Of a stretch of 39,525 nucleotides of DNA, positions 1-7,825 are shown one piece after another. Source of the DNA: Candidatus Melainabacteria bacterium (GTDB taxonomy: Bacteria > Cyanobacteriota > Vampirovibrionia > Obscuribacterales > Obscuribacteraceae). A program made the translations under genes and the position numbers. The notes below the pieces were generated by a model. The model did not search any database. It saw only the letters and a program-made list of their open reading frames with translations, and was not told the DNA's origin. How positions within the stretch are numbered: the stretch's first letter is position 1; every line of letters starts with the position of its first letter. The stretch spans positions 1 to 39,525 of the forward strand of contig DAIDIP010000023.1 in assembly GCA_027451745.1 (NCBI GenBank). The letters are read 5' to 3'.

Positions 1-93
1 TTATTCCCTGAGGCATTCGCCGCTCACAGACAGAATATTGGTCTGGTATGGTGCTAAAAAGTGTTAAAGTCCCATTAGTGGAAATCTTTTGCG

Positions 94-118
94 ACCACCT
101 GCTAAACCAGCAGGTGGT
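94..118 (-). terminator. Hairpin downstream of tRNA-Asp
   Basis: A perfect 10-bp inverted repeat (ACCACCTGCT / AGCAGGTGGT) with a 5-nt loop lies 24 nt beyond the 3' end of the tRNA gene on the minus strand. It could end the tRNA transcript. No clear U run follows it, so a role as intrinsic terminator is uncertain; it may only be a processing or protective hairpin. Confidence 0.3.
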
Positions 119-142
119 TAGCTGTCTGGTAAGGCTTTTAAA

Positions 143-219
143 TGGCGGGACCGACGGGGCTCGAACCCGCGACCTCCTGCGTGACAGGCAGGCGCTCTAA
201 CCAACTGAGCTACGATCCC
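143..219 (-). tRNA. tRNA-Asp (GTC)
   Basis: The reverse complement folds as a complete cloverleaf of 77 nt. The 7-bp acceptor stem is GGGATCG/CGGTCCC, the D arm contains AGTTGGTTA, the anticodon stem CCTGC/GCAGG encloses loop CTGTCAC with anticodon GTC, and the T arm carries TTCGAGC. The 3' CCA is encoded in the DNA. The GTC anticodon reads aspartate codons. Confidence 0.96.
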
Positions 220-352
220 AACGCTTATCAGGCTTAAGTGAAATATATCCACTAGATTGACAAGTATAACACAGGCAATTATCTCTACAAGCTAATTGTT
301 CACCGAATTTGACAATAGAAAGTAAAGCGGTGTCGCTTGTCTTTGCTTTGAG

Positions 353-1609
353 CTATTCGCCTGTTTTAAGTTGCACTGGCATAAGAAGGTATTTATAGCT
401 TTCACTACCAACTTCTTTAACTATTAATGGCTGTAGAGTGCCTGTCATTTCAATTTGTATCTGAGGTGAATTCAAACAACGCAATACATCTATTAAATAG
501 CGAGCATTAACAGCTACGTCCAAAACTTGTCCTTCAAATTTCATTGGTACTTCGTCTTGAGCACCGCCAAAATCTGGGGTATTAGCAGTTATTTGCATTA
601 AATCACCTTCAAAATGAAGCCTAATTAGATGCTTTTTTTCATCAGCCATGACAGATGCTCTATCCAGAGAGGCAATCAATTCTTCTCTATCAATAGTAGC
701 GATGTATTTATATTGAGATGGAAATAATTCTTTAAAAGCCGGGAATTCACCGCTGATAATTCTGCTGGATAAAACGTTTGTGTCGGTTTGAAATGAAATT
801 ACACCGTTGTTGATGGATAGCCGAATGTCTCTAGTTGAATCATTGCCTTCTCCTTGATTGCCCCTTTTAGCACGGTTATATAAAGCATCAATTATCATGA
901 TTACTTCATTTGATGCTCTAGAAGGAACAATGGCTTTAAATGAAATTGGTTTTTCTAGAGTAGCTGTTGACACTTCACCTTTGCTGCTCTGTTTTGATTT
1001 ATCATCAATAGATGTTGAAGTTTTGGCAGAATTATTTGGAAAATAAGTACTTACACTAAGAGTATTACTCTTATAAGCTAGTCTATTTCCATCAGTTGCG
1101 ACACATTCAAACTGGCCATCGTTGATGGCAATATAAACGCCACCAATAACACTACCAGTATCAAATCCGGCTGCAGCAAAAGCTGTTTGGGCAATAGATC
1201 TGCGCACTATGTCAGCAGGCATCAATACACCATCTGTTACTGAACCACCTAGATTTGGGAAATCTTCCCCAGCCATTCCAGCTAAAGAAATTTTTGTTCT
1301 ACCGCATTGAATTGATGTTTCAAAAGTGTCTTTATTGGTTTTGAAAGTAACAAGGTCATCTGACAATTTGGATACTATTTCAAGCAGTTTTTTGCCTGGT
1401 AAAGATACTAAACCTGGAGTATATACAACAGCGCTGCCTTTACTTTCAATGAGCAGGTCTAGATCTGTTGCTTTAAATAATACTGTTGTCTCGTCAAGAG
1501 TTTGAATGAAAATATGACTGAGTATTGGTTGTACACTACGTCCAGCTAATGCACTACTGACTTCTTTTAAACATTGGACTAAAACTTCTTTTTGAATGGC
1601 AAAATTCAT
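353..1609 (-). CDS. dnaN: DNA polymerase III sliding clamp (beta subunit)
   Basis: Ring-shaped processivity clamp that tethers DNA polymerase III to DNA. The protein (418 aa from the ATG at 1609) starts MNFAIQKEVL and shows the three-domain clamp pattern, including LPGKKLLEIVSKL, GEFPAFKELFP and a C-terminal YLLMPVQL. It is longer than the usual ~370 aa because of a Ser/Thr/Lys-rich insert near residues 185-220 and a second insert around NRAKRGNQGEGN. A GTG four codons upstream is possible, but GAGG lies six bases before the ATG, which favours 1609. It follows dnaA on the same strand across a 480-bp gap that probably holds the origin. Confidence 0.95.
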   Translation of the reverse strand: MNFAIQKEVLVQCLKEVSSALAGRSVQPILSHIFIQTLDETTVLFKATDLDLLIESKGSAVVYTPGLVSLPGKKLLEIVSKLSDDLVTFKTNKDTFETSIQCGRTKISLAGMAGEDFPNLGGSVTDGVLMPADIVRRSIAQTAFAAAGFDTGSVIGGVYIAINDGQFECVATDGNRLAYKSNTLSVSTYFPNNSAKTSTSIDDKSKQSSKGEVSTATLEKPISFKAIVPSRASNEVIMIIDALYNRAKRGNQGEGNDSTRDIRLSINNGVISFQTDTNVLSSRIISGEFPAFKELFPSQYKYIATIDREELIASLDRASVMADEKKHLIRLHFEGDLMQITANTPDFGGAQDEVPMKFEGQVLDVAVNARYLIDVLRCLNSPQIQIEMTGTLQPLIVKEVGSESYKYLLMPVQLKTGE

Positions 1610-1621
1610 GCTCTGCCTCAC

Positions 1622-2090
1622 AGATTGCGCAGCGAAATGTATGTTAAATAGCTTGCTCTAAGAGCAATGTCGTTAAAGCTTAGCGAGATAAGTGTGCTTT
1701 TTCAAGGGAAGTTTTGTCATCAATTTCTAATTAACTGCTTCTGTTAGCTTATTAGTATCTATATTTAAATAGTAATAGTAGTGAAAACTTTTTCTGTAGA
1801 AAAGGATAAAAAATAAGACTATCTGGCACTTACACTTGTAAGTTTCCTGTTTGTCATGTGTTTAGGTATGGAATCAATTATCTTTTTGCAAGCTAGATAT
1901 GAACAAACAATTGAATATAAACAAACACATTTTAAACAACTTTTCTACATAGAGTTTTTAGACATATAAACGATAATGCGTTGATACTAAAAAGCAATTG
2001 CCAGAACATAATATCTGCTTGGTATAGCAATATCGATACTGTGTTGATTAGTTTGCAGTAAGCTAATTTTAGTAGTTTGATTAAAGTAAA
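1622..2090. other. Candidate oriC in the dnaA-dnaN gap
   Basis: This AT-rich gap lacks a convincing ORF. It holds two exact copies of TTTTCTACA in opposite orientation, at 1941-1949 (plus) and 1795-1803 (minus), one base-class away from the relaxed DnaA box TTTTCCACA. Next to the minus-strand copy the plus strand reads TAG TAA TAG TAG (1770-1781), matching the DnaA-trio repeats described for bacterial unwinding elements, followed by the AT stretch at 1750-1769. The order box, trios, AT-rich tract resembles the Bacillus subtilis dnaA-dnaN origin, although the 13-nt spacer is longer and not GC-rich. Origin function is inference. Confidence 0.55.
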
Positions 2091-3569
2091 TTACGAATTC
2101 AACTTGCGTATAATTTGGCTTACAGCTTGGTTAATAGCCGGATCATCTATCAAAGCTTGCTTTATGCGTGAATGGGCATAAAGAGCAGATGTATGTTTGC
2201 GATTAGCAAAAGCCTGTCCAATTCTTGGAAAACTGAGCTGTATAAGATCATGCGCTAAATACATTGCTACATGCCTTGGTAAAGCTAAATCTTGTGAGCG
2301 CTTAATTGATTTCATTTCACTAGGCTCAACGCAATAGTGCTGTGATACAGTCTCAATAATCGTTTCTAAAGTGATATTCACTGGGGAGGATACTGGTCCC
2401 ACCGGGGCTAGAATATTTGCTAAAGAACGAGCTGTCAGCTCAATCCCAGTCATATTGCTATAAGCGTAGGCCCTGAGTAAGGCGCCTTCTAGTTCACGAA
2501 TGTTATTTGTAAAAGTAGAAGCAATGTATTCAATGACATCATCTGGGATATTCATTTTTTCTAGTTCGCTTTTTTTACGCAATATAGCTACACGTGTTTC
2601 TAAGTCTGGTGCTTGAATATCGGCAATTAATCCCCATTCAAAACGACTTTTTAACCGTTCTTCGAGTAGTGAGATTGCTTTTGGGGGCCTATCACTGGAA
2701 AGAACTATTTGTCTCTCACCGTCTCGAAGAGCGTTAAATGTATGGAAAAACTCTTCCTGGGTAGATTCCTTTCCTTGAATAAACTGGATGTCATCCATAA
2801 GTAAAACGTCAACCTGACGATAACGTTTGCGAAAATCGACCATTCTGTCGTCACGAATGGAGTTGATCAATTCGTTAGTAAAGCGCTCACATGTTATATA
2901 ACGAACAGAAAGCTGAGGCGATCTTCTTAAGACCTCATGTCCAATAGCTTGCATAATATGAGTTTTGCCTAAGCCAACCCCGCCATATAGAAAAAGAGGG
3001 TTGTACGAGCGTCCAGGATTTTCTGATACAGCCAGAGCTGCTGAATGACAAAAGCGATTATGAGAACCGACCACGAAAGTACTAAAGGAATATTTTAGAT
3101 TTAAGCCGGCTTTTGGGTTGACTGTCGACTGTGCAGCAAAAGTGTTACGACTGGACTTGGTATTAAATGTGGTATCTGATATTTTGGGATCGCTCTTGCC
3201 TCCCGCATTTCCGTCATTTTTATCTTCTGGATAAATTGAGACATTAGCTATACCTATTTTTGAATCAACATTGGGCAAAGAAGGATCAACAGCAATCACG
3301 ACTTTGGTTGTTTGGTGCAAAATTTTTGAAAAAGCCTCTTTAATAGCGACTAAATAATGACTAGACACCATGCCACGCATAAATTCATTTTTTACTAATA
3401 AAGTGATCTCGCCATTTTCAAGAGATCCAAAATGAAGTGGTTTGATCCAGCTTTCGAAGCGGGGATGGCTCATTTTATTCTTTAATAATACTTTTGCTTC
3501 AGACCACAATTCGTCGTTGGACTTAACGAGGCGTATGTCTTGTCCTGTTGATTTGTCGTCTGTAGACAT
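2091..3569 (-). CDS. dnaA: Chromosomal replication initiator DnaA
   Basis: ATP-dependent initiator that binds DnaA boxes and opens the origin. The 492-aa protein has an N-terminal helicase-loading domain, a linker near residues 100-155, an AAA+ domain with Walker A GGVGLGKTH, Walker B VLLMDDIQF and sensor-like LSSDRPPKAI, and a C-terminal helix-turn-helix domain. In domain IV the usual G-x-R/K-D-H-T-T motif reads ANRKHTSALYAH, so the aspartate before the conserved His-Thr is lysine. The ATG at 3569 is preceded by GGAG. It is divergent from rpmH and upstream of dnaN on the same strand. Confidence 0.96.
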   Translation of the reverse strand: MSTDDKSTGQDIRLVKSNDELWSEAKVLLKNKMSHPRFESWIKPLHFGSLENGEITLLVKNEFMRGMVSSHYLVAIKEAFSKILHQTTKVVIAVDPSLPNVDSKIGIANVSIYPEDKNDGNAGGKSDPKISDTTFNTKSSRNTFAAQSTVNPKAGLNLKYSFSTFVVGSHNRFCHSAALAVSENPGRSYNPLFLYGGVGLGKTHIMQAIGHEVLRRSPQLSVRYITCERFTNELINSIRDDRMVDFRKRYRQVDVLLMDDIQFIQGKESTQEEFFHTFNALRDGERQIVLSSDRPPKAISLLEERLKSRFEWGLIADIQAPDLETRVAILRKKSELEKMNIPDDVIEYIASTFTNNIRELEGALLRAYAYSNMTGIELTARSLANILAPVGPVSSPVNITLETIIETVSQHYCVEPSEMKSIKRSQDLALPRHVAMYLAHDLIQLSFPRIGQAFANRKHTSALYAHSRIKQALIDDPAINQAVSQIIRKLNS

Positions 3570-3780
3570 GCAAAATCTCCGGATGGTTTGCTTAATTGTC
3601 TATCAAAGGAAAGACAATTTTGATTTAGAGAAAAAATTTAATCGTAAATTTTGGCCCGCTTGGGACCTCTTACGAGTTTAATAGTATGTCCGAGATGATA
3701 GCATAGCTACCTATTTACGCTAGCAAAGAAATTTTTATTTTGCAGTTTTATTGTTTGCTCTGTTGGGAGTTATTTGGTTT

Positions 3781-3915
3781 ATGAAAAGGACTTTACGTGG
3801 TTCGAAATCTAAGGCGAAAAAAGGAAGCGGGTTTCTTAGCCGCATGTCTTCTAAAGCCGGTAAAAGAGTTATTAAGGCTAGAAGGGCCAAGGGCCGCTAC
3901 AAGCTAGCTATCTAA
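3781..3915 (+). CDS. rpmH: 50S ribosomal protein bL34
   Basis: A 44-residue very basic protein of the large ribosomal subunit. The reading frame from the ATG at 3781 gives MKRTLRGSKSKAKKGSGFLS and ends GRYKLAI. The central SGF-x-x-RM and RVIKARRAKGR segments match L34, and the MKRTL start and LAI end are closer to cyanobacterial L34 than to the MKRTYQPS form. It opens a rpmH-rnpA-yidD-yidC-khpB cluster and is divergent from dnaA, the classic gene order at bacterial origins. Confidence 0.93.
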   Translation: MKRTLRGSKSKAKKGSGFLSRMSSKAGKRVIKARRAKGRYKLAI

Positions 3916-3922
3916 TTGCTCA

Positions 3923-4300
3923 ATGTTGCCGTTAGCGGAAAGACTCAAGCGCTCCCATCTCTTTACAAAGGCCTATAGCGTCAGAAAATCGGTTAATAGC
4001 CAATTTTTCACTCTGTATATCTTGCCAAGATTGAACAAAGCAAAGCCAGTCGATAATATTTTGCCAATGACTGGATTTGTAGTATCCAAAAAAGTCAGCA
4101 AAAGCGCTTGTCAAAGAAACAGAATCAAGCGACGAGTGAGAGAAGCCTATAGGCGGCTAGATAAAAAATCATTAGATCAATGGTATGTAATGGTTTTAGT
4201 TATTAAAGAAAGTGTGCTTAAAGCCCCTTGGGAAGATATTTGTAGGACAATGGAAACGGCTTTTAGTGAGGCAATACAAAAATATGGACGCCGTAACTAA
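3923..4300 (+). CDS. rnpA: Ribonuclease P protein component
   Basis: Small basic protein subunit of RNase P, which matures tRNA 5' ends together with the RNA encoded at 11865-12307 in this same window. The 125-aa protein has the N-terminal RLKRSHLFTKAY, the FVVSKKVSKSACQRN segment and the signature RNRIKRRVREAYRR, the conserved RNR RNA-binding motif. It begins 7 nt after the rpmH stop, so the two are very likely co-transcribed. Translation of the next gene, yidD, starts just beyond or within its 3' end. Confidence 0.95.
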   Translation: MLPLAERLKRSHLFTKAYSVRKSVNSQFFTLYILPRLNKAKPVDNILPMTGFVVSKKVSKSACQRNRIKRRVREAYRRLDKKSLDQWYVMVLVIKESVLKAPWEDICRTMETAFSEAIQKYGRRN

Positions 4301-4319
4301 GGGCAATCAAGCCGATAAA

Positions 4320-4556
4320 ATGATAAAAAAAATTACGAACGCTATAAAAAAAGGAAGCCTATTTCTGATAAAGGCATATCAACTGACAAGAAGCATGCGA
4401 TCATCTTGTTGTCGCTTTTATCCTTCTTGTTCGGATTATTGTGCCCAAGCCATACAAAGCCATGGCTTGATAACAGGAATTGGGCTGGGCATAAAGCGCT
4501 TGTTGAAATGTCACCCATGGCATCAGGGAGGAATAGATTTAGTTGAACTTTCCTGA
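4320..4556 (+). CDS. yidD: Membrane protein insertion efficiency factor YidD
   Basis: Small protein (78 aa) that assists YidC-dependent insertion of inner-membrane proteins. It shows an amphipathic N-terminus (KKGSLFLIKAYQ), the cysteine motif CRFYPSCSDYC and CHPWHQGGID near the end, all typical of the family. The ATG at 4320 gives the usual family length; an in-frame ATG at 4284, overlapping the end of rnpA, would add 12 residues. Its stop overlaps the start of yidC by 14 nt, indicating translational coupling. Confidence 0.9.
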   Translation: MIKKITNAIKKGSLFLIKAYQLTRSMRSSCCRFYPSCSDYCAQAIQSHGLITGIGLGIKRLLKCHPWHQGGIDLVELS

Positions 4557-5766
4557 TATTACTTATCATTTAATTTTGCCCGCTTTGCAAAAAATTGCTG
4601 AGCTTACCCATAGCTATGGCTGGGGAATTATTCTGCTAACAATTATTTTTAGAGTACTGGTGTCGCCCCTGGTGGCGCAGACGACTATTTCTATGCGTCG
4701 AATGTCCAAGCTTCAGCCGCAAATGAAAATGATTCAAGAGCGCTATAAAAGTAATCCCGAACAATTACAAAAGAAGCTAGTTGAGTTTTATGCCAAAAAC
4801 AAAGTAAATCCGTTAGGTGGTTGCTTGCCAACATTGGTGCAATTGCCTATTTTGTTTGCTCTTTATGCGGCATTCGCCGGACCCCCTTTTACTGACAAAT
4901 TAATTGATGTGAAAGTAAATGTTGTAAAAGCAGAGAATGCCCAATCTGTTAAAAGAGAAGAAGAGTCAGGATCTAACAGCATTTATGTATCTAAGGATGG
5001 TAAGCCAGCCAAAGTAGTTGTATTCCCTGGAAACTCCACTTTTATTGCTGGAACAGATGTTGATTTTGGTGTACGAGCAGTTGAGGGCAAGCTTCCTCCT
5101 GACTTTGCCCCACAATGGCATATGACTTACAAAGACACTGAAGGTAAAGATCACAAAGTAAACATCACCCCTGCTGGTCATGTTACTTTTGCTAATCCAG
5201 GCGAATATCACATTCAGGCATCTATTCCAGGCATTGCTAAAAATGAATCATTTGCCTTTGTATCAGGCTTAGGAAAAGTGGCTACTGGTGCAAGTTTGCT
5301 CAAGCCAGCTAATTTTGACGTAGTATTTTTGATCTTGCTATTTGGCATTACTATGTATTTGTCGCAGAAACTAACCGTTCCAACCCCTAAGCCGGCTAAT
5401 GGACAAGAGCTTGACGAGCAGCAGATTATTCAACAACAAACAATGAAGACCATGCCATTGGTGACGACGGCTATGTTCTTCTTCTTTCCTATACCAGCCG
5501 GGGTTTACTTATATTTAGTAGTATCCAATGTGATTCAAACTTTTCAGACTTGGCTGGTGGCGCGTATGCCTGAGCCTGAATTTGTTAGCGACGATGACAA
5601 TGTTATAGAAGCTGAAACAGGTAATAACGGTGGGCAAAAATCGTTAATTAAACCAAACAAGAAGCCAGCGAATAACAATAATGGAAAAGCAGAAAATACA
5701 CAAAACAAAAATGTGAATGAGACTAGCAACAAGCAACAAAAGAAAAAATCCAAGCGGAAGAAATAA
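4543..5766 (+). CDS. yidC: Membrane protein insertase YidC/OxaI
   Basis: Inserts and folds inner-membrane proteins. The 407-aa protein has a first hydrophobic segment at about 25-45 containing the conserved arginine (LTIIFRVLVSP), a cytoplasmic loop, a second segment with LGGCLPTLVQLPILFALY, then further hydrophobic segments near 260-280 (FDVVFLILLFG) and 305-340. Between the second and third lies an insert of about 130 residues, with beta-rich Ig-like character near GHVTFANPGEYHIQ. The C-terminus is an Asn/Lys-rich basic tail that could contact ribosomes. The start appears to be TTG at 4543, downstream of GGGAGG and overlapping yidD. Confidence 0.93.
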   Translation: MNFPDITYHLILPALQKIAELTHSYGWGIILLTIIFRVLVSPLVAQTTISMRRMSKLQPQMKMIQERYKSNPEQLQKKLVEFYAKNKVNPLGGCLPTLVQLPILFALYAAFAGPPFTDKLIDVKVNVVKAENAQSVKREEESGSNSIYVSKDGKPAKVVVFPGNSTFIAGTDVDFGVRAVEGKLPPDFAPQWHMTYKDTEGKDHKVNITPAGHVTFANPGEYHIQASIPGIAKNESFAFVSGLGKVATGASLLKPANFDVVFLILLFGITMYLSQKLTVPTPKPANGQELDEQQIIQQQTMKTMPLVTTAMFFFFPIPAGVYLYLVVSNVIQTFQTWLVARMPEPEFVSDDDNVIEAETGNNGGQKSLIKPNKKPANNNNGKAENTQNKNVNETSNKQQKKKSKRKK

Positions 5767-5786
5767 ACTTATAGAGAATAAAAACT

Positions 5787-6338
5787 ATGACTCACTCTGA
5801 TTTTAGTGATAATGCCAAATCATATTTAGAAAAGATCCTAGCCATCCTCGACATAGAAGCAAGCGTACTTGAGGAAGGGCTGGATGAAAATACAGTTTGT
5901 TATCGTATAAATTGCAAGGCCGACGATGCGCGCATATTAATAGGACGCAATGGTCAAACTTTGGAATCATTGCAGTTTGTAGTAAGACAAATGTGCCGCA
6001 GCGGCGGAAGCGAAAGTCAAAAACCATTTTTGATTGACATTCTTGATTACCGCGACAGACGCAAAAGAAACATTGAAGAACAAGCTAAAAAAGCAGCCGT
6101 TGCGGTTTTGAATGGCGAGTCGGAGAAAGTGCATCTAAACCCAATGAATCCTTTTGAGCGAAGAATTGTACATCAATACTTACAGATAGATTTTTCTGAT
6201 CTTGTCTCACATAGTGAAGGCGAAGGTCCAGATAGACATATTGTTATTAGTTATGGTGGTATGCCTGAAGATGAGCATAGCCAAAAGAGTCACAAAGATA
6301 GCAGCGAGCTAGGCGAAGTCTTAGGCCCTGCTGAGTAA
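5787..6338 (+). CDS. khpB: RNA-binding protein KhpB/Jag (KH and R3H domains)
   Basis: RNA-binding regulator commonly encoded next to yidC; relatives act in sRNA/mRNA control and cell elongation. The 183-aa protein has a type-II KH domain with the GxxG-containing LIGRNGQTLESLQ (about residues 50-62) and an R3H domain with NPMNPFERRIVHQYL and SEGEGPDRHIVIS (about 110-150). The N-terminal Jag_N domain found in some relatives is absent. It starts 20 nt after the yidC stop and closes the cluster. Confidence 0.9.
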   Translation: MTHSDFSDNAKSYLEKILAILDIEASVLEEGLDENTVCYRINCKADDARILIGRNGQTLESLQFVVRQMCRSGGSESQKPFLIDILDYRDRRKRNIEEQAKKAAVAVLNGESEKVHLNPMNPFERRIVHQYLQIDFSDLVSHSEGEGPDRHIVISYGGMPEDEHSQKSHKDSSELGEVLGPAE

Positions 6339-6343
6339 AATAA

Positions 6344-6383
6344 GCGCGGAGGAGGCGAAGAATGAAGCCAACGGAGCGCTTAT
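6344..6383. repeat. 40-bp direct repeat, copy 1
   Basis: A 40-nt GC-rich block beginning GCGCGGAGGAGGCGAAG and ending GGAGCGCTTAT, identical to 6459-6498. It lies just after khpB. The ends GCGC...GCGC are short inverted complements. The sequence between the copies resembles a third element near 11225-11290. It looks like a dispersed intergenic repeat rather than a gene. Confidence 0.85.
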
Positions 6384-6409
6384 TTAAGACATGGGCATAG
6401 ATATAGTGT

Positions 6410-6475
6410 AGCGAAGGGCGCCGAAAAGCACTAGGCGTCCAAAGCGAAACGTCTGTACGCGCGGAGGAGGCGAAG
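6410..6475. repeat. Intergenic repeat module shared with 11225-11292
   Basis: Between and into the second 40-bp repeat, the plus strand reads TAGCGAA...GGCGTCC-AAGCGAA...ACGCGCG. The reverse complement of 11225-11292 carries the same blocks in the same order with similar spacing. This indicates a dispersed repeat family present in both orientations. Mobility and function are unknown. Confidence 0.6.
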
Positions 6476-6498
6476 AATGAAGCCAACGGAGCGCTTAT
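6459..6498. repeat. 40-bp direct repeat, copy 2
   Basis: Exact second copy of the block at 6344-6383, 75 nt downstream. Its last bases supply the stop codon region of the minus-strand membrane protein gene that ends at 6495, so the repeat abuts or slightly overlaps coding sequence. Confidence 0.85.
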
Positions 6499-6935
6499 AA
6501 AGGTCTTGAGAAGAAATACATTACTAAGAGCATTATTAGCATAGAGCTAGTAACACCAAGCCAGAAGCCGGCTACCAAAATTTGCCAAACAATTAAAGCC
6601 TGGCGATGAGTCAGGCTGACCATAATGCCTAGACGGTTGATTATGTAAAAAACAACAGCACCAATCGTCAATAAAAGTGGCAATAAGCGTACGCCTGTAG
6701 GTACCTGGATTGATACAGCAGCCAGCAGGCTCAAAATACACAAAATAACCAGACCGATGGTGACATAGTCAGAAAAACGTTGACGGACATTTTCCGAAAC
6801 AGAAGCATCATTTATGTGTTTAAGAGCCAGAAAGAAATTGGCCATGGTGGCACGTTTAGGATGCCCACCTTTTTCTGAGTCGAATACGCCTTCTTTCTCA
6901 GCTGGTTTGTCAGCTGGGTTATTTGCCTCTGTCAC
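6495..6935 (-). CDS. Small membrane protein of unknown function
   Basis: Not assigned to a family. From the GTG at 6935 the product is 146 aa: a polar, acidic/basic N-terminal half (about 50 aa) followed by three predicted membrane segments (TIGLVILCILSLLAAVSI, LLPLLLTIGAVVFYII and ILVAGFWLGVTSSMLIMLLV). The GTG is chosen because GGAGGAAGG lies directly upstream; an upstream ATG at 7001 would add 22 residues but lacks such a site. The 3' end abuts the second 40-bp repeat. Confidence 0.65.
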   Translation of the reverse strand: MTEANNPADKPAEKEGVFDSEKGGHPKRATMANFFLALKHINDASVSENVRQRFSDYVTIGLVILCILSLLAAVSIQVPTGVRLLPLLLTIGAVVFYIINRLGIMVSLTHRQALIVWQILVAGFWLGVTSSMLIMLLVMYFFSRPL

Positions 6936-7035
6936 AGTCCTTCCTCCGGTGCTTTTCCCGATTATTAACAGCGTACCCAAAATCGTTCTAAATGAAAACA
7001 TTATACAGCCGCCAGGACAAGCTTTGTTTTTTGCC

Positions 7036-7062
7036 TAGCCAAACAGTGCAACTGTTTGGCTA
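7036..7062 (-). terminator. Strong hairpin between two minus-strand genes
   Basis: A perfect 12-bp inverted repeat (TAGCCAAACAGT / ACTGTTTGGCTA) with a 3-nt loop lies between the gene ending at 7185 and the gene starting at 6935. A second weaker hairpin (AGAGCC / GGCTCT arms, about 7076-7101) lies just before it. Neither has a good U run, so termination is only suggested by position. Confidence 0.4.
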
Positions 7063-7184
7063 CTGACAAACAGAAGAGCCCAGTCTATTGACCAGGCTCT
7101 GTCTGATAATTTATTTGGCTACTTCAAACCAAACCAACACGTCTTTCCAAAGAAAGGACGAGCAATAACTAAAGACGAATTAGT

Positions 7185-7445
7185 TTACTTGGCTGTAGTA
7201 GTTTTTGTTTCGGAAGTCACGCTAATGCCTTGAATGTTTGATTCTGGGCAAATTAATGGACTGCCAAGGTGTTCTCTGTACCAACGTAAAGCTTCTGCTT
7301 TCTTATGAACAGCGTGCTTACGAGCCGAAGCTACTGAGTAAGAAGGTGGTTTTAAATGGAAGTAACGGCCTTCGTCACCACAGGCTTGAGAAAAAGCTGG
7401 TAAAGAAAATGATAATGCTGATAAAACAATCAGAGTTGCTCTCAT
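7185..7445 (-). CDS. Small secreted protein of unknown function
   Basis: No family recognised. The 86-aa product begins with a clear Sec signal peptide (MRATLIVLSALSFSLPAFSQ) with a likely cleavage after AFS-Q or SQA. The mature part is about 66 aa, with two cysteines (CGDEGRYFH and LICPES) that could form a disulfide, and a Thr/Lys-rich end. GGAGAGG stands upstream of the ATG at the right distance. Probably envelope or exported. Confidence 0.7.
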   Translation of the reverse strand: MRATLIVLSALSFSLPAFSQACGDEGRYFHLKPPSYSVASARKHAVHKKAEALRWYREHLGSPLICPESNIQGISVTSETKTTTAK

Positions 7446-7825
7446 TTGAAATGTCCTCTCCTTTGGAAACTGAAGCGCTAACGAATACGCCCCAGGTGTT
7501 TTGTTGTGATATAGACCAAAGTCTAAGTCACTTTAGTCATTATACTGGTTACATACCCAGATATGTAATGTCAAGATCGATTTTTATTAACTGCCGGAAA
7601 AAAGTAAAAGACAATACTATAGGCAATAAATAGTAATGAGCCCTGGTGTAGCCGAAAATTGTTGATATGGTAGCCTCAAAGAAATTTTTGGCATTTTCAC
7701 AAATATTAAAAAGTTTTGTTTCCTCTTGGCTGATAATGTGAATGACAACCTGGGGTTTTAACAATCTGGGTAGAGAAAATATAGACAGTTATATATAAGC
7801 TGCGGATTGAAAATGGGAATTAATT
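7446..7825. other. Intergenic region without a convincing gene
   Basis: This 380-bp AT-rich gap separates the minus-strand secreted protein from the plus-strand helicase. It must contain the promoters of both. The only open frame of note (minus, 7549-7764) would need a TTG start without a ribosome site and looks non-coding. No RNA or repeat was recognised. Confidence 0.5.

Noticed and set aside
3570-3780. Replication origin between dnaA and rpmH
   Set aside because: The gap is AT-rich but holds no recognisable DnaA box, unlike the dnaA-dnaN gap.
6344-6498. CRISPR array
   Set aside because: Only two direct repeats with a 75-nt gap, no further units and no cas genes.
7549-7764. Possible 71-residue minus-strand gene before the helicase
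   Set aside because: It needs a TTG start without a ribosome site and shows no family pattern; better treated as intergenic.
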